Shown piece after piece: positions 44,273 through 56,290 of a stretch of 64,000 bases of DNA (the first letter of the stretch is position 1; each line of letters begins with the position of its first letter). The position numbers were made by a program, and so were the translations under genes. Source of the stretch: Gnetum montanum. Lineage: Eukaryota; Streptophyta; Gnetopsida; Gnetales; Gnetaceae. Location: the NCBI GenBank assembly GCA_015680685.1, contig MNCI01025588.1:19836-83835 (forward strand), in the 5' to 3' direction. Under the pieces are notes generated by a model that saw nothing but the letters and a program-made list of their open reading frames with translations, searched no databases and was not told where the DNA came from.

Positions 44273-46257
44273 ATGTATCCTTCTTATGAGAGTGCTTCAT
44301 CGACTAGGTTTGAAACCATGAATAATTAGAGGTGGGGTGCACATGATGATTTGCCAATGCCCCAACAGTTTTGCATGGTATATGCTCATCTTGATGAGTA
44401 TATACTAGACTTTACCTTTATCCTCCACCAAGATGAACAACTGCGATAGCATGATTTAGAAGGTAACATAGTGTTACCTCCTAATCGCTTAATCCAAAGT
44501 ATGCTTCTCTGTGCTCTCACACAAATTGGTATGCAGCACTTACAGTCAGAGTATGTTGTGCATGAGCAAAATTCAAGAGATTATCAACCCACAGAGACAC
44601 AATGCAAGAGAGACATTACAAATCCATGAAGGGGAAGTGGTCTTAGGATGCCCTGTATGTCCTAAGTGAAAACAAGGGTGGTGAACCTATCTTGGGAGGT
44701 TTTCCATAAAATGATGTTCCTCTTGTTGACTTTGGTCAAGGAGTTGTATATTAGAATCTTCACTCAACTATTCATAACATAGGTTCTGATACAACGAACA
44801 CAAAGGGTCTGAAAAAGGAACACAAATGCATGACAATGACAGACATTCCGATCGTAACCACGACCGAGGCCGTGACCACCAGAGAGAAGGTGACAGGCAT
44901 CGTCATGGTGCTAGTCCTCCTTCCTCTTCTTTCATCATCTCCTTCCCCCTCTCCTTCGAGACCTGAACGTAGTCGCAAAGGGAAAGACCATGAGGACAAT
45001 GGTAAGCAAAATAGAAATCACAAACAAAATAGTTGAGAGAGGGGACGAGGGCATTCCAGAGAGACACATCATGAAAGAAGGGAGAGTAGGGAACAACATA
45101 GGCATCATAGACACCATAGACAGCATGATCACGATGAACCCCTACTTGCCACGTAAAGTATGTTAGATATAACAGAGGCTGTTAGGATCCCAACAAGGCA
45201 CCAGAAAGACAATAGGATCAAAAGACTAGACATGAATAACATCCCACAATTTGAAGGGGGATACAATGCTTATCCTCAAAACCATTTACAAGCATTCCAT
45301 GATGCATGTGCCTTGCAGAATATAGAAAATGAGTGGCAAAATCTAAAATTGTTTCCATGGACACTGATCAAGGAAACAAGAAGCTGGTATTGGTCCTTAG
45401 AACTAGAATCCATTTGTCGATGGAGTACCATGTTGGAGTTATTCAATGATAAGTATCAACCATACTCTCGAGTGTCCAACCTGCATAAGCAAATCCAAGG
45501 ATGGAAACAAGGAGGACATGAACCCTTAGATGCTGCCATGGGCCGATATTATTCATTATTACATTGTTGCCAAAGCCATGGTTACTCGCAAAAGGAACAA
45601 CTATGCCATCTTGTAGATGGGCTTAAGTACGAAATGCGAAGAACCCTTGGGACTTATGCCCAAGGAAGGCTATCTGAGCTTAGAGCCTATCAAATACAAA
45701 GATTGTTGGAGGAAGTTGCCAAGGAGGAAGGCGAGTTGACGAAAAGAGAAAGTACAAAGGAGTACAATAGAGATCCTTTCCTTCGAAAGAAGGAAATTAG
45801 ATTTTGCAAAGATGAAGAAGAGTCACAACTTGAAGAGATGGTGAATAGAAAGACTTTGCCCATTCAAAAATTTGCATCAGAAGTATGGGCAAAGGTGGAT
45901 CAAATGTGGAGCTCCCTAGACAACAAATTTCAAACTATCTTAAAAATAGTAGAGGAGTCTAGAAAACAAAGTAGTGACCGAGAGAGAAGGAAAAATAAAG
46001 AAGTTGAGTATGCATGTAACAAGGGTAAGGGCAAGGTTGCCATCATTGAAGAGGTTGTGGATTCAGACACGAACAATGATGACAGATGCAAGATCTGCCA
46101 ATATGACCATCCTAAGGGATGTTGCCCGGTGGTGTCACATCTGCAAGAGTCTAGGGTGTATGCACTAAACCCACAATTAAACAGATGGGAAACATCCAAG
46201 GTAGTTTCACCAAACCTTGACATATTATCTAAGTGGAGCTCCACCACAATCGAATGA
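44273..46257 (+). pseudogene. C1 Gag
   Basis: Starts MYPSYESASSTRFETMNN at 44273. The N-terminal region (VYAHLDEYILDFTFILHQDE) is frameshifted near 44620. A His/Arg/Asp-rich linker (about 44810-45130) leads to the longest clean frame, 45160-46257 (365 codons): MLDITEAVRIPTRHQ, FEGGYNAYPQNHLQAFHDAC, WYWSLELESI, LELFNDKYQ, DAAMGRYYSLL, LVDGLKYE and RTLGTYAQGRLSELRA, the capsid-like Gag domain of plant Gypsy elements. A Lys/Glu-rich tail and the zinc knuckle CKICQYDHPKGCC (46087-46125) follow. The knuckle is CX2CX3HX4C, one residue shorter than the common CX2CX4HX4C. Confidence 0.85.
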
Positions 46258-47480
46258 GCAGTACCAACGGTGGCAACACCTAAAATCATGGCGAATGCCA
46301 CCACCATGTCAACAGTACCCTTACCATCAACCTAACCCATATGGGTATTACGTTCAATAGTTGATCTCTCCACGTGACTCTACTAGTCATGTTACTCTTC
46401 AGCCTTACTACCAGACCCCCGAGTACTATGAAACTTCTTCTTCTCAGGGTAATGCTCCACATACATACTATCCTTCTCATCTGTATGCACCTCTTCCACC
46501 CTTAGCTTCATTACCACTTGCTCCAACTATGCAGGGCAAGATTCCTACTTAGCCACAACAACGTAACGTTACAAGGGTTGTCAATCTTCAACCTACTATT
46601 GGTTCAAACAACTGCATAAAGAAGAGACCTTTCTTTAGGACCAATAGTCCAACGAAGTCCTTGCAACCACAAGTAGCTAATTATACAAACACCTCATCAT
46701 CATTTGAATCTTCGAAGCTTCCTTCGAACCAAAAACCACATCCAACATATATTGTCATGTTAACCCACACCATCACTAATTAGATTAAACCTGGCCATCT
46801 TCCTAGGAAATTCTCTGATCCTGAAAGTCCTCTTATTTATTTGTAAATTTCTAGAAATGAGCCTTGCAAAGCTCTTTTGGATTCAGGTTCTGGTGTTAAT
46901 TTGATCTCCCAGGAAATGTATAAAGCCTGGAACTTGCCTCGGCTAAAGAAGAGTAACATCCATCTAGAGTTGGCTGACTAGTCCATTATTGTCCCATTGG
47001 GACTAGTGGAGGACATTGTTACCACTATTTGTGGGTGGTCATATCTAGCCAATTTCCTAGTGATCCAAGTCAACAACTATAATGGGGACTTCCCAATCAT
47101 AATGGGAAGAGCATGGCTAAGTATGATTGATGTGTGCCTAGAAATACGTGATCTTTCCCTAGAGATATCAAAAGAAAATACATTTGGGAAGATTGAGAAG
47201 AAGAAAGTTCCATGTATCGCATACAATGACACAAGGTGCAACTACATGTAGAAGTCCTAGTTTGTACAACGCCTAACATTGCCTACATGCAACTGGTGTG
47301 CACAAGTATCAGACATACAAAGATGCTTGTATGCAGCAACCACAAGACAAGAAGGCACCCAGTGGCTGATAACTAACCAAGAGAGCAATTCAACTTTATG
47401 CATGGAACCAATTGAGATCTTAACTTGTGCCTATATTGATAGCATAGATGCATTAGAGCAAGTCCATCGCTAACTTCCAA
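46258..47480 (+). pseudogene. C1 linker and protease
   Basis: A Pro/Tyr/Gln-rich linker to about 46780, then the protease with CKALLDSGSGVNLISQEMY (D-S-G active site intact, ~46863-46920), LGLVEDIVTTICGWSY, and IIMGRAWLSMIDVCLEIRDLSLEISKE (~47095-47170). Stops at a few codons (for example TAG at 46979). A spacer with CNWCAQVSDIQRCLYAA and a DALEQVHR end follows. Confidence 0.8.
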
Positions 47481-48650
47481 GAACTAACATTGAAAATATC
47501 AACTAGGGAAAGTTGGAAATCCCTAATTAGTTTAAGCAACAACCCCTTGAATTAAAACCACTATCCACCGGTATGGAGTATGCATTTCTCAAGAATGGAA
47601 AATCGGTAATCGTTAATGTTAATCTTGCTCCTTAATGAAAAGAAAGACTACTGAATATGGTAAATAAATGGTCAAAAGTCTTTGCTTGGTCATATTCCAA
47701 ATTAACTGGAATAGATCCTAGGATATGCCAACATAGAATTTACATCAATCCCTCTATGAAGCCTCAATGACAACTGCAAAGACGACTGAACCCAAAGCTT
47801 AAGCAAGTAGTTAAAGAAGAAATTAAATAACTTCTGAAGGCCAGGTTCATCTACCCCATTTCTGACAGTGAATGGGTTAGTCCATTAGTCATTGTGCCTA
47901 AAAAAGGTGGTAAATGGAGGATGTGTATAGACTATAGGCTATTGAACATGGCAACATTTAAAAACCATTTTCCATTACCATTCGTTGACCAAATCTTGGA
48001 TACCATTGCAGGGCAATGCTATTACAATTTTCTAGATGGTTATAGTGGGTACAATCAAATCCAAATAGCACCAGAAAACTAAGCCAAAACTACATTCACA
48101 AGTCCTTGGGGGACATTTGCGTATAGGCAAATGCCGTTTGGCTTGTGCAATGCTCCAGTAACATTTCAACATTTAGTTCTCAGTATATTTTAGCAACAAA
48201 TAGGGACTAGTGTGGAGGTTTTTATGAATGATTTCTCCACCTACGAAGTAGACTTTGAACAAGCATTGAACCAATCAAAGCAAGTACTGAAACCAACCTA
48301 AGGTTCAATTGGCAGAAAAGCCACCTAATGGTCTAAGAGGGCATTGTATTAGGACATAAAATTTCACAAACAAGGATAGAGATAGATCCTAAAAAAATTA
48401 AAGTCATACAAGGAATCACTTGTCAACCTGAAACTATAAAATACATCAAATCATTTCTTGGACGTACTGGCTATTATAGATGCTTCATCGAGAACTTTTC
48501 AAAGATTGCAAAACCATTGGTAGAATTAATGAAGAAGGACATACCCTTTGAATGGACTAAGGAATGTGGGCTAGCTTTCTAAACCTTGAAGCAGAAGCTT
48601 GTATAAGCACCCATTCTACAAGCTTCTAACTAGTCCCAACCATTCCATAT
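47481..48650 (+). pseudogene. C1 reverse transcriptase
   Basis: KARFIYPISDSEWVSPLVIVPKKGGKWRMCIDYRLLNM, FPLPFVDQILDTI, FLDGYSGYNQIQIAPE, TSPWGTFAYRQMPFGLCNAP, then VEVFMNDFSTYE. The first catalytic Asp is kept; the second motif reads FMND instead of FMDD (GAT to AAT), so it should be inactive. Frameshifted in the connection region (48240-48400). The usual Athila insertion between VPKKGG and WRMCIDYR is absent. Confidence 0.85.
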
Positions 48651-49032
48651 AATGACTGACGCATCTAATTTTGCTTTAGGAGCCGTACTTACACAATTAG
48701 ATGACCAAAAACGACCCTATTACATTCACTATGCAAGGCGAAGTATTGCTAGTGCACAACTCAACTACACCACAACAGAGAAAGAGTTAATGGCTGTGGT
48801 GTTTGCACTACAAAAATTTAGGCACTATGTATTAGGCTATAAGATATTTGTACACACGGACCATAGTGTGATTCGGTTCCTTATGAATAAACCAACGGTG
48901 AGCCCTTGCATCATACGATGGCTCGTGATCTTGCAAGAGTTTGATCTTACAATGATCAATCGTAAAGCCACTAAGAATGTTGTTGCTGATCATTTATCTC
49001 GATTGCAATGGGACAACGAAGAGGATGAATAG
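48651..49032 (+). pseudogene. C1 RNase H
   Basis: Open for 126 codons: TDASNFALGAVLTQ, RPYYIHYARRS, TTTEKELMAVVFALQKFRHYVLGY, FVHTDHSVIRFLMNKP, VVADHLSRLQWDNEEDE. The TDAS and HTDHS catalytic positions look intact. This is the best preserved enzyme domain in C1. It would remove the RNA strand during cDNA synthesis. Confidence 0.85.
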
Positions 49033-50452
49033 CTAATTTTTGTTTCCTAATGAACTCCTCTTTCTAGGTGTAATAAAGAATCAATCATCCATAGATACAA
49101 ACTGGTATAGTAGCATTCTTACTTATCTTCTCACGCAAGAAACACCACAAGGGCTGGATGTTAGAAAGAAACAATAATTTCTCCATCGAGTCAAACATTT
49201 CATGGAAATCAATAGACATCTTTACAAGGTGTGTTCTGATGGCTTGGTCTAATGGTGTGTTCTCGATGCAGATCAATTGCAAGTTCTCCAAGATGCTCAT
49301 GAGGGCCCTTGTGGGGGTCATTACGCTAAGAGATGAACAACCATTAAAATCTTGCTTGCAGGATATTATTGGCCTCTATTATTTCAGGACACCCATTATT
49401 TTCTCCAATCTTATGAGTGTTGTCAACGTGATGGGGGAATGACTGTTAGAATGAAGGGTTCACAATAATGGATTCAACCTTTAGAATCCTTCGACATATG
49501 GGGTATCAATTTTATGGGGCCCATTACCCCAATGTCTAATGGAAAAACATATATTGTTATTGTTGTTGACTATTTTACAAAATGGGCAGAAGTAGCCGCC
49601 ATTACTGACTGTACATCATCTACCACTGCACGATTTGTTCAACAACAAATTGTAAATAGGTTTGGCGTGCCTTGTGCACTTATCTCTTATAACAGTACAT
49701 ATTTTACAGGTGTGACATTTCGAAAGTTGATGCAATTGTTAGGAGTTGAGCATAAACTGACTACACCATATCATCCTCAAGTGAATGGTCAGGCTGAAGT
49801 TACCAATAGGGAAATCAAAAAAATCTTAACATGAACTATTAGCAAATATAGGTGAGACTGGAGCACCAAACTAAACAATGCTCTTTGGGCCTACTGCTCC
49901 ACATGGAAACTCCCTATAGGCTATTCTCCCTATGAGTTGGTGTATAGTAAACTTTCAACACTTCCTATCCAAGCTAAGCTCTGTACACTATCTACAGCAT
50001 GTGACCTTAACCTTGACCTTAGTCTAGCGCAGAAAGAATGGTTAATGAATCTTAACTTGTTAGATGAAAATCAATTAGCTGCCCTGTCATCCAACAAACT
50101 GCACAAGGCCTTCAACAAACAACATCATGACCTAAAAATTAGAAAATTCACATACCAACCAGGAGATAGGGTTCTTTATTGGAATCCCACACATGTGCCA
50201 CAACAAACTAAATTTCAAACACTATGGGAAGGACCTTATATCATTCATGAAACTTTTCCTTCAGGGGCCATGATGATCTATAAACCTGAAAGCCCAGATA
50301 AGAAAATATTGGTCAACATCCAGCAAACCAAACCTTTCCATGAGCCCAAAACAGCTAGTACTAACACTACCTCTATCGATGGACAGCCTTGCTCATTATT
50401 TTGGGTCTCCTCCGTCCAACTCAGTTGTGGGGGAGATGGCCACCAATGCTAA
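49033..50452 (+). pseudogene. C1 integrase
   Basis: Zinc finger region at about 49260-49440. Core from 49490: FDIWGINFMGPITPMSNGK, VVDYFTKWAE, LISYNSTYFTG, HPQVNGQAEVTNREIK. The first core Asp is Asn here, the second (SDNG in C2) is Tyr, and the Glu is kept, so the D-D-E triad is destroyed. The C-terminal domain (49937-50452) has RKFTYQPGDRVLYWNP, FQTLWEGPYIIHETFPSGAMMIY and KPFHEP, and ends GGDGHQC. Confidence 0.85.
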
Positions 50453-52344
50453 TTATTCTAAGCCCTCAGTTTTTTTTGTCTTTTTTGTTTTATACATTTT
50501 TCATCTTTACTTGTTTTTATTTTACACCATCATTAACATTTTTACTATTTTTTTCCTTTGTTACCTTTTTATTTATTTATTTTTGCTCATCAGATAATAA
50601 CTACTCATGATGGTGGGTTGTACTATAATGGTGTTGACTGCTAATATTTGGTTTTTACCTTTAACTTTTAATGTTAATGCTAAGATATGGTTTCTTTTGA
50701 TAAAATAGGTAATGAGTCCATGTCATTCATTCATCCATTCAACTCTATGGTCTCCCTTTATTTTGGAAATATAGTATCCCTTTTTCCAAGCAAACCTATT
50801 AATGAATTTGTGGCTTGGTATTCTTCAAACCAAGGAAAGATTCAAATGGATTGAAAATGATGTGACTTCAAGGGAATTCGACAAATTTGTGCTGGCCATT
50901 CTCTTAGGTACTTGGATGTTTTTCATAGTTTTTCTGCCATTCTGCTATCAACTAATATCAGGAAATTGAATAAATCAAATAAGTCTTTGCATGATGTGGT
51001 TCCAACTTAAGAAAAAAAAAAGAAAGAAACTGGTGGGAATTCAAAGCACACCCCTAGACATAATAAAGGAACATGGGCTACAAGCATTGGTTATGGCACT
51101 GGAAAGACATGTTACCCATGCCTGAAGGTTCCCTCTAACTAAGGCCCTTTCTCACTTCCTGTTTCTCTATTCTTCTCTTTTTGGGAATGGTGGTTGCTCT
51201 ATGGAAGCATTCTTGTTGCTTTAGGAGGTTGGGTTGGTCAAGTGTGTTGATGCGAAGTCACTAGATGTGGTTAGTTTTAATCTGGATTTGGGCTAAATTT
51301 TATTAAGTCACCTTAACCACATAATATACAAGGGACTTTACACAACCTGATTTTGGGATTCCATTCCATTCTCACTTCTCTTTCCATATTGCTTCTTGTA
51401 TTTTACCTCATTTCTGATTTTATGATTAGTCTATATCTTGGTCGACGCATTGTGATTCTTTGATAAATTCTTGTGGGTGAGTTCTTAACTATTATCTCCA
51501 TATGTCATTCCTAGAGCCTATGGACTCTTTGGTTTGCAGTTTGCCAGGGTATAAAGGGCATGGCATTCTTTTTTGGTGCAATTTTTAAGTTCTTTCCCTT
51601 AAACATTTCTTGCAAACAACTATTTCTCGTTTCACCCCATCTATGACATATGTTTTCTCTGCCCTTCTATGCATTTTTATTAGTTTCACCATTGTTATTC
51701 CTCTTATCTTCCTTTTACTTTCATTTTCCATCCTATTGCTACCAAAGGTTTGCTCTTAGTCATGGGGGCCAATCGTAAATTTTTCCACTCCATTACTTAT
51801 CTCACCCCTACACCTTGGGTAGTTATCAGTTACAAACATCTAACCTAGTATCTACCATACCCACAACCCAGCCAAAGTGCTTTATATCAAGGTAAGGTAT
51901 CAACTGCATTATATCTTATCTATCCTTGCTAATTCATGATTACATTGTGTGTCCAGATGGCGATCACATGAATAATGGACTAGGATAGAAGGAAGCACTC
52001 AAGATGGACTGGAGTTGGAGCATTTATGCAAAGAACACGCTTAATCATGTGGCCATGGATGAACAACGGTGTGCACATTTTTTATGTTGGTAGCAATGTG
52101 CCTCATTTTTCTTTTCTCTCTCTCTTTTCAAGCTATCAAATGAGGGTCTGGATGTCATCTATGCATAGTGTTCACCATAATGGTTATGAACACCAATGCT
52201 GTAATACGTTTGTAGATCTGTTTACTGGGCACTTTGAGTCTGTCATTCCATGTCACCGTCAGTTGTCGTTCAATGAATAATCCCATACCTTCCCAATATT
52301 TTGCAAGGAACTCAAGGATGAGTTTTCATTTAGTCATGGGGGTA
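50453..52344 (+). other. ORF-poor post-integrase tract of C1
   Basis: Homologous to 17834-19756. The longest frames are short and T-rich. TGTGGGGG at 50426 (just inside the integrase end), CATGGGGG at 51761 and CATGGGGGTA at 52335-52344. The last is the expected polypurine tract. Confidence 0.75.
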
Positions 52345-53197
52345 TGCTGAGTCACAATATTGAATCCTCAATATCGGATCCCCGATATCGGATACGTGAT
52401 ATCAGATCAGCCAAGCAATATTGGGTCTCCTACATCGGTGCCTATCTCATTGCATATAAATAAGAGATAAGGGCACTTAGTTTGAGCATTAGTTCTCTAG
52501 TCCCTTAGCCAAACTCTTGTAATTTTTCTATTCTAGAGTTAAAATTATTTTTGAGTGCCCGTAGTATGAGTCATAAAGTGAACGGATCTTTATTCGAGCA
52601 TTGTGTACCTGAGCACACCTTGTGTCTGGAAATAGAGACGAACTTTGTGATAAACCTTGCAACATTCAAAATAGTTTAATTATTGCATTTAATGTTATTT
52701 ACTGTTATTTGATGCTTTCAGGAGTTAATGAATGTTATTTCCATAGAATTATTAATTATTAATTATTAATGAATTAGCACACTTAGCACAACCACTTCAA
52801 GCATACATGGAACACTTGGTAACCCAATAATGACTAGCATTTCATAATCCCAGTAGTGTTACCCTAGTTCATGATGTGTCTGGAGAGTGGGAACGGATGC
52901 TGGTGTTAGGATTTGATTCATGTTAGAGTTACAAAAAACCCATTAGTTAATTAAATCTTTTCATTGCACACACTTAGGAGACTAAGATAGAAAACATAAA
53001 AAACATAAAAATCATATATCTCAAGTTTACTTAACCATACAATTGTGCCTTACAAGTAAGCTTGGGAAGACAATGATTGCATAACTCATCATTGTTCTAT
53101 GTAGGCGCATAGGCACTTAATCCTTGAAGTTCAACTGGATCACGCGTGAACGCTCATATTCATATGGTTGGGCATAGGGGTACCTCACCGCTCATTA
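52345..53197 (+). repeat. 3' LTR of C1
   Basis: 853 bp, TGCTGAGTCAC to CCGCTCATTA. Palindromic sites at 52356, 52370, 52384, 52398 and 52417 (steps 14, 14, 14, 19); TATAAATA at 52455-52462. Confidence 0.9.
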
Positions 53198-53334
53198 GGT
53201 CCCATCGCACCTTTATCAAATGGAAAGGTATATATAATAGTTGTAGTTGACTATTGTACCAAGTGCGCAGAAGCAGCAGCCATCGCTGATTGTACATCCA
53301 CGACTACTACTCAGTTTGTACAACAAAACATTGT
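53198..53334 (+). pseudogene. Element D integrase, core continuation
   Basis: GPIAPLSNGKVYIIVVVDYCTKCAEAAAIADCTSTTTTQFVQQNIV continues, in order, the D integrase core interrupted at 43298; nothing is duplicated. It stops where C2 begins at 53335. Confidence 0.85.
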
Positions 53335-54123
53335 TGATGAGCAGTGACGTACCCCTACGCCCAACCATACAAATACGAGCATTGATGCACAATCTAATTG
53401 AACTCTAAGGATTAAGTGCTTATGCACCTACATAGAACAAGGATGAGTTATGCAATCGTTATCTTCCCAAGCTTACTTGTAAGGCACAATTGTATGGTTA
53501 AGTAAACTTGAGGTATATGATTTTTATGTTTTTTTATATTTTGTATCTTAGTCTCCTAAGTGTGTGCAATGAAAAGATTTAATTAACTAATGGATTTTTT
53601 TGTAACTCTAACATGAATCAAATCCTAACACTAGCATCCATTCCCACTCTCCGGACACATCTTGAACCAGTGTAACACTACTAGAATTACCAAACACTAG
53701 TTGTTACTGGGTTACCAAGTGTTCCACGTATGCTTGAAGTGGTCGTGCTAAGTGTGCGAATTCATTGATAATTGATAATTGATAATTAATAATTCTATGG
53801 AAATAACATTCATTAACTCTTGAAAGCATCAAATAATAGTAAATAACATTAAATGCAATAATTTAACTATTTTGAATGTTGCAAGGTTTATCACAAAATT
53901 TGTCTTTATTTTTGAACATAAGGTGTGCTCAGGTACATAGTACTTGAATAAAGATCCATTCACTTTATGACTCCTACTGTGGGCACTCAAAAATAATTCT
54001 AACTTTGGAATAGAAAAACTACAAGAGTTCAATTAAGGACTAGAGAACTAATGCCCAAACCAAGTGCCCCTGTATGTTATTTATAGGTAACAAGACAAGC
54101 TCTGATGTAGGAGATCCAATATA
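53335..54123 (-). repeat. 3' LTR of C2, truncated
   Basis: Begins TGATGAGCAGTGACGTACCCC in plus reading and is colinear with the C1 LTR through the reversed TATA box (ATTTATAGG near 54080) to GATCCAATAT. It stops inside the palindromic array and joins integrase sequence. Confidence 0.85.
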
Positions 54124-54925
54124 CCATCTCATAGGGAGAATAGCCTATAGGGAGTTTCCATGTGGAGCGGTAGGCCCAAAGAGCATCTTTCAGTTTGGTG
54201 CTCTAGTCTCGCCTGTATTTGCTAATAATTCGTGTCAAGATTTTTGTGATTTCCCTATTGGTGACTTTAGCTTGACCATTCACTTGAGAATGACATGGTG
54301 TAGTTAGTTTATGCTCACCTCGTAAGTGTTGCATCAACTTTTGAAAAGTCGCACCTGTAAAATTTGTACCATTATCAGAGATAAGTGCACAAGGCACGCC
54401 AAACCTATTTACGATTTCTTGTTGAACAAATCGTGCAGCGGTAGATGATGTACAGTTGGTAACGGCAGCTGCTTCTGCCCATTTTGTAAAATAGTCAACA
54501 ACAATAACAATATATGTTTTTCCATTGGACATTGGTGTAATAGGCCCCATAAAATCGATACCCCATATGTCAAAGGGTTCTAAAGGTTGAATCCATTGTT
54601 GTGGACCCTCCATCCTAGCAGTCATTCCCCCATTGCATTGGCAGCACTCACAAGATTGGACAAAATGATGAACATCCCGAAATAATGTAGGCTAATAATA
54701 TCCTGCAAGTAGGATTTTAATGGCTATTCATCTCCCAGCATAATGACCTCCACAAGGGCCCTCATGAGCATCTTAGAGAACTCGAAATTGATCTGCATCA
54801 GGAACACACCTTCAGACCAAGCCATCAAAACACACCTTGTAAAGGTGTCCATTGATTTCCATGAAATGTTTGACTCGGTGGAGAAACTATTATTTCTTTC
54901 TAATGTCCAGCCCTTGTGGTGTTTC
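54124..54925 (-). pseudogene. C2 integrase
   Basis: Core frame 54625-54203: PFDIWGIDFMGPITPMSNGK, VVDYFTKWAEAAAV, ALISDNGTNFTG, NGQAKVTNREI. Both Asp residues are present and 35 residues separate the second Asp from the position of the catalytic Glu, which is Lys here (GAA to AAA). It continues ISKYRRD-stop-STKLKDALWAYRSTWKLPIGYSPYE and ends at the LTR junction. Upstream the zinc finger region is broken. Confidence 0.85.
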
Positions 54926-55400
54926 TTAGGTGAAAAGATAAGTAAGAATGCTACTATACCAGTTTGTATCTATTGGTGATTGATTGTTTATTACACCTAC
55001 AAAGAGGAGTTCATCATGGAAGCGATCAAAAATTAGGTATTCATCCTCTTTGTTGTTCCATCGCAATCGAGATAAATGATCAACAATAACATTCTTTGTA
55101 CCTTTACGATCGACCATTGTAAGATCGAACTCTTGCAAGATCACGAGCCATTGTATGATGCGAGGGCTCATCGTTGGTTTATTCATAAGGAATTGAATTG
55201 CACTATGATCCATGTGTACAAATACCTTATAGCCTAATACATAGTGCCTAAATTTTTCCAATGCAGACACCACAACCATTAACTATTTTTCTATTAAGGT
55301 ATAGTTGAGTTGTGCACCAGCAATACTTTGACTTGCATAGTGGATGTAAAAGGGGCGTTTTTGGTCATATAACTGTGTATGTACAGCTCCTAAAGCAAAA
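54926..55400 (-). pseudogene. C2 RNase H
   Basis: IDASNFALGAVHTQL, RPFYIHYASQSI, QLNYTLIEK-stop, VVSALEKFRHYVLGY, VHMDHSAIQFLMNKP, VDHLSRLRWNNKEDEY. The HTDHS motif reads HMDHS. One stop separates the two open pieces. Confidence 0.8.
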
Positions 55401-56290
55401 TTGGATGCATCAATCATTATATGGAATGGTCTGGACCAGTTAGGAGCTTGTAGAATGGATGTTTCTACTAGCTTTTGCTTCAAGGATTGGAAAGCTAGCT
55501 CACATTTCTTGGTCCATTCCAAGGGTACATCCTTCTTCGTTAATTCTACCAACAGTTTTGCAATCTTTGAAAAGTTCTTAATGAAATGTCTATAATAGCC
55601 AGTATGTCCAAGGAATGATTGAACATCTTTTACAATTTCAAGTTGACGAGTAATTCCTTGTATAACTTTAAATTTTTCAGGATCTACCTCCATCCCTGTT
55701 TGTGAAATTTTATGCCCTAATATAATGCCCTCTTGGACCATTAAGTGGCTTTTTTGCCAATTGAGCCTTAGGTTGGTTTCAACACATCGTTTCAGTGCTT
55801 GCTCTAATCAGTCTAATGCTTGTTCAAAGTTTGCTCCATAGGTGAAGAAATCGTCCATAAAAACCTCCACACCATTCCTTATTTGCTGCTAAAATATACT
55901 GAGAAGTAGACGTTGAAACGTTGTTGGAGCATTGCACAAGCCAAACGACATCTGCCTATATGTAAATGTCCCCCAAGGACTTGTGAATGTAGTTTTGGCT
56001 TGGTCTTCTGGTGCTATTTGGATTTGATTGTACCCACTGTAACCATCTAGAAAACTATAATAACAATGCCCTACAATGGTATCTAAGACTTGGTCAATGA
56101 ATGGCAATGGGAAATGGTCATTAAATGTTGCCATGTTCAGTAGCCTAAAGTCTATACATACCCTCCATTTACCACATTTTTTAGGAATAATGACCAATGG
56201 ACTAACCCATTCACTATCATCAATGGGATAGATGAACCCGGCCTTCAGAAGTTGTTCAATCTCTTCCTTAACTACTTGCTTAAGTTTTGG
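55401..56290 (-). pseudogene. C2 reverse transcriptase
   Basis: VIIPKKCGKWRVCIDFRLLNM, FPLPFIDQVLDTI, FLDGYSGYNQIQIAPEDQAKTTF, TSPWGTFTYRQMSFGLCNAPTTFQRL, a stop after LLSIF, then VEVFMDDFFTYGANFEQAL. Both catalytic Asp motifs are preserved, unlike in C1 and D. The connection and thumb region 55741-55283 is open. Confidence 0.85.

Larger units (their letters stand above)
43299..53197 (+). mobile_element. Gypsy element C1 (Athila-like), nearly full length
   Basis: 9.9 kb with LTRs at both ends, tRNA-Asp-like primer site, Gag, protease, RT, RNase H, integrase, ORF-poor tract and CATGGGGGTA before the 3' LTR. It splits the integrase of D between WGLD (43298) and GPIAPLSNGK (53198). No target duplication is visible; about six target bases are missing, so a small deletion or LTR recombination must have occurred. 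It is disabled by frameshifts, RT FMNDF and integrase D-to-Y. Confidence 0.88.
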
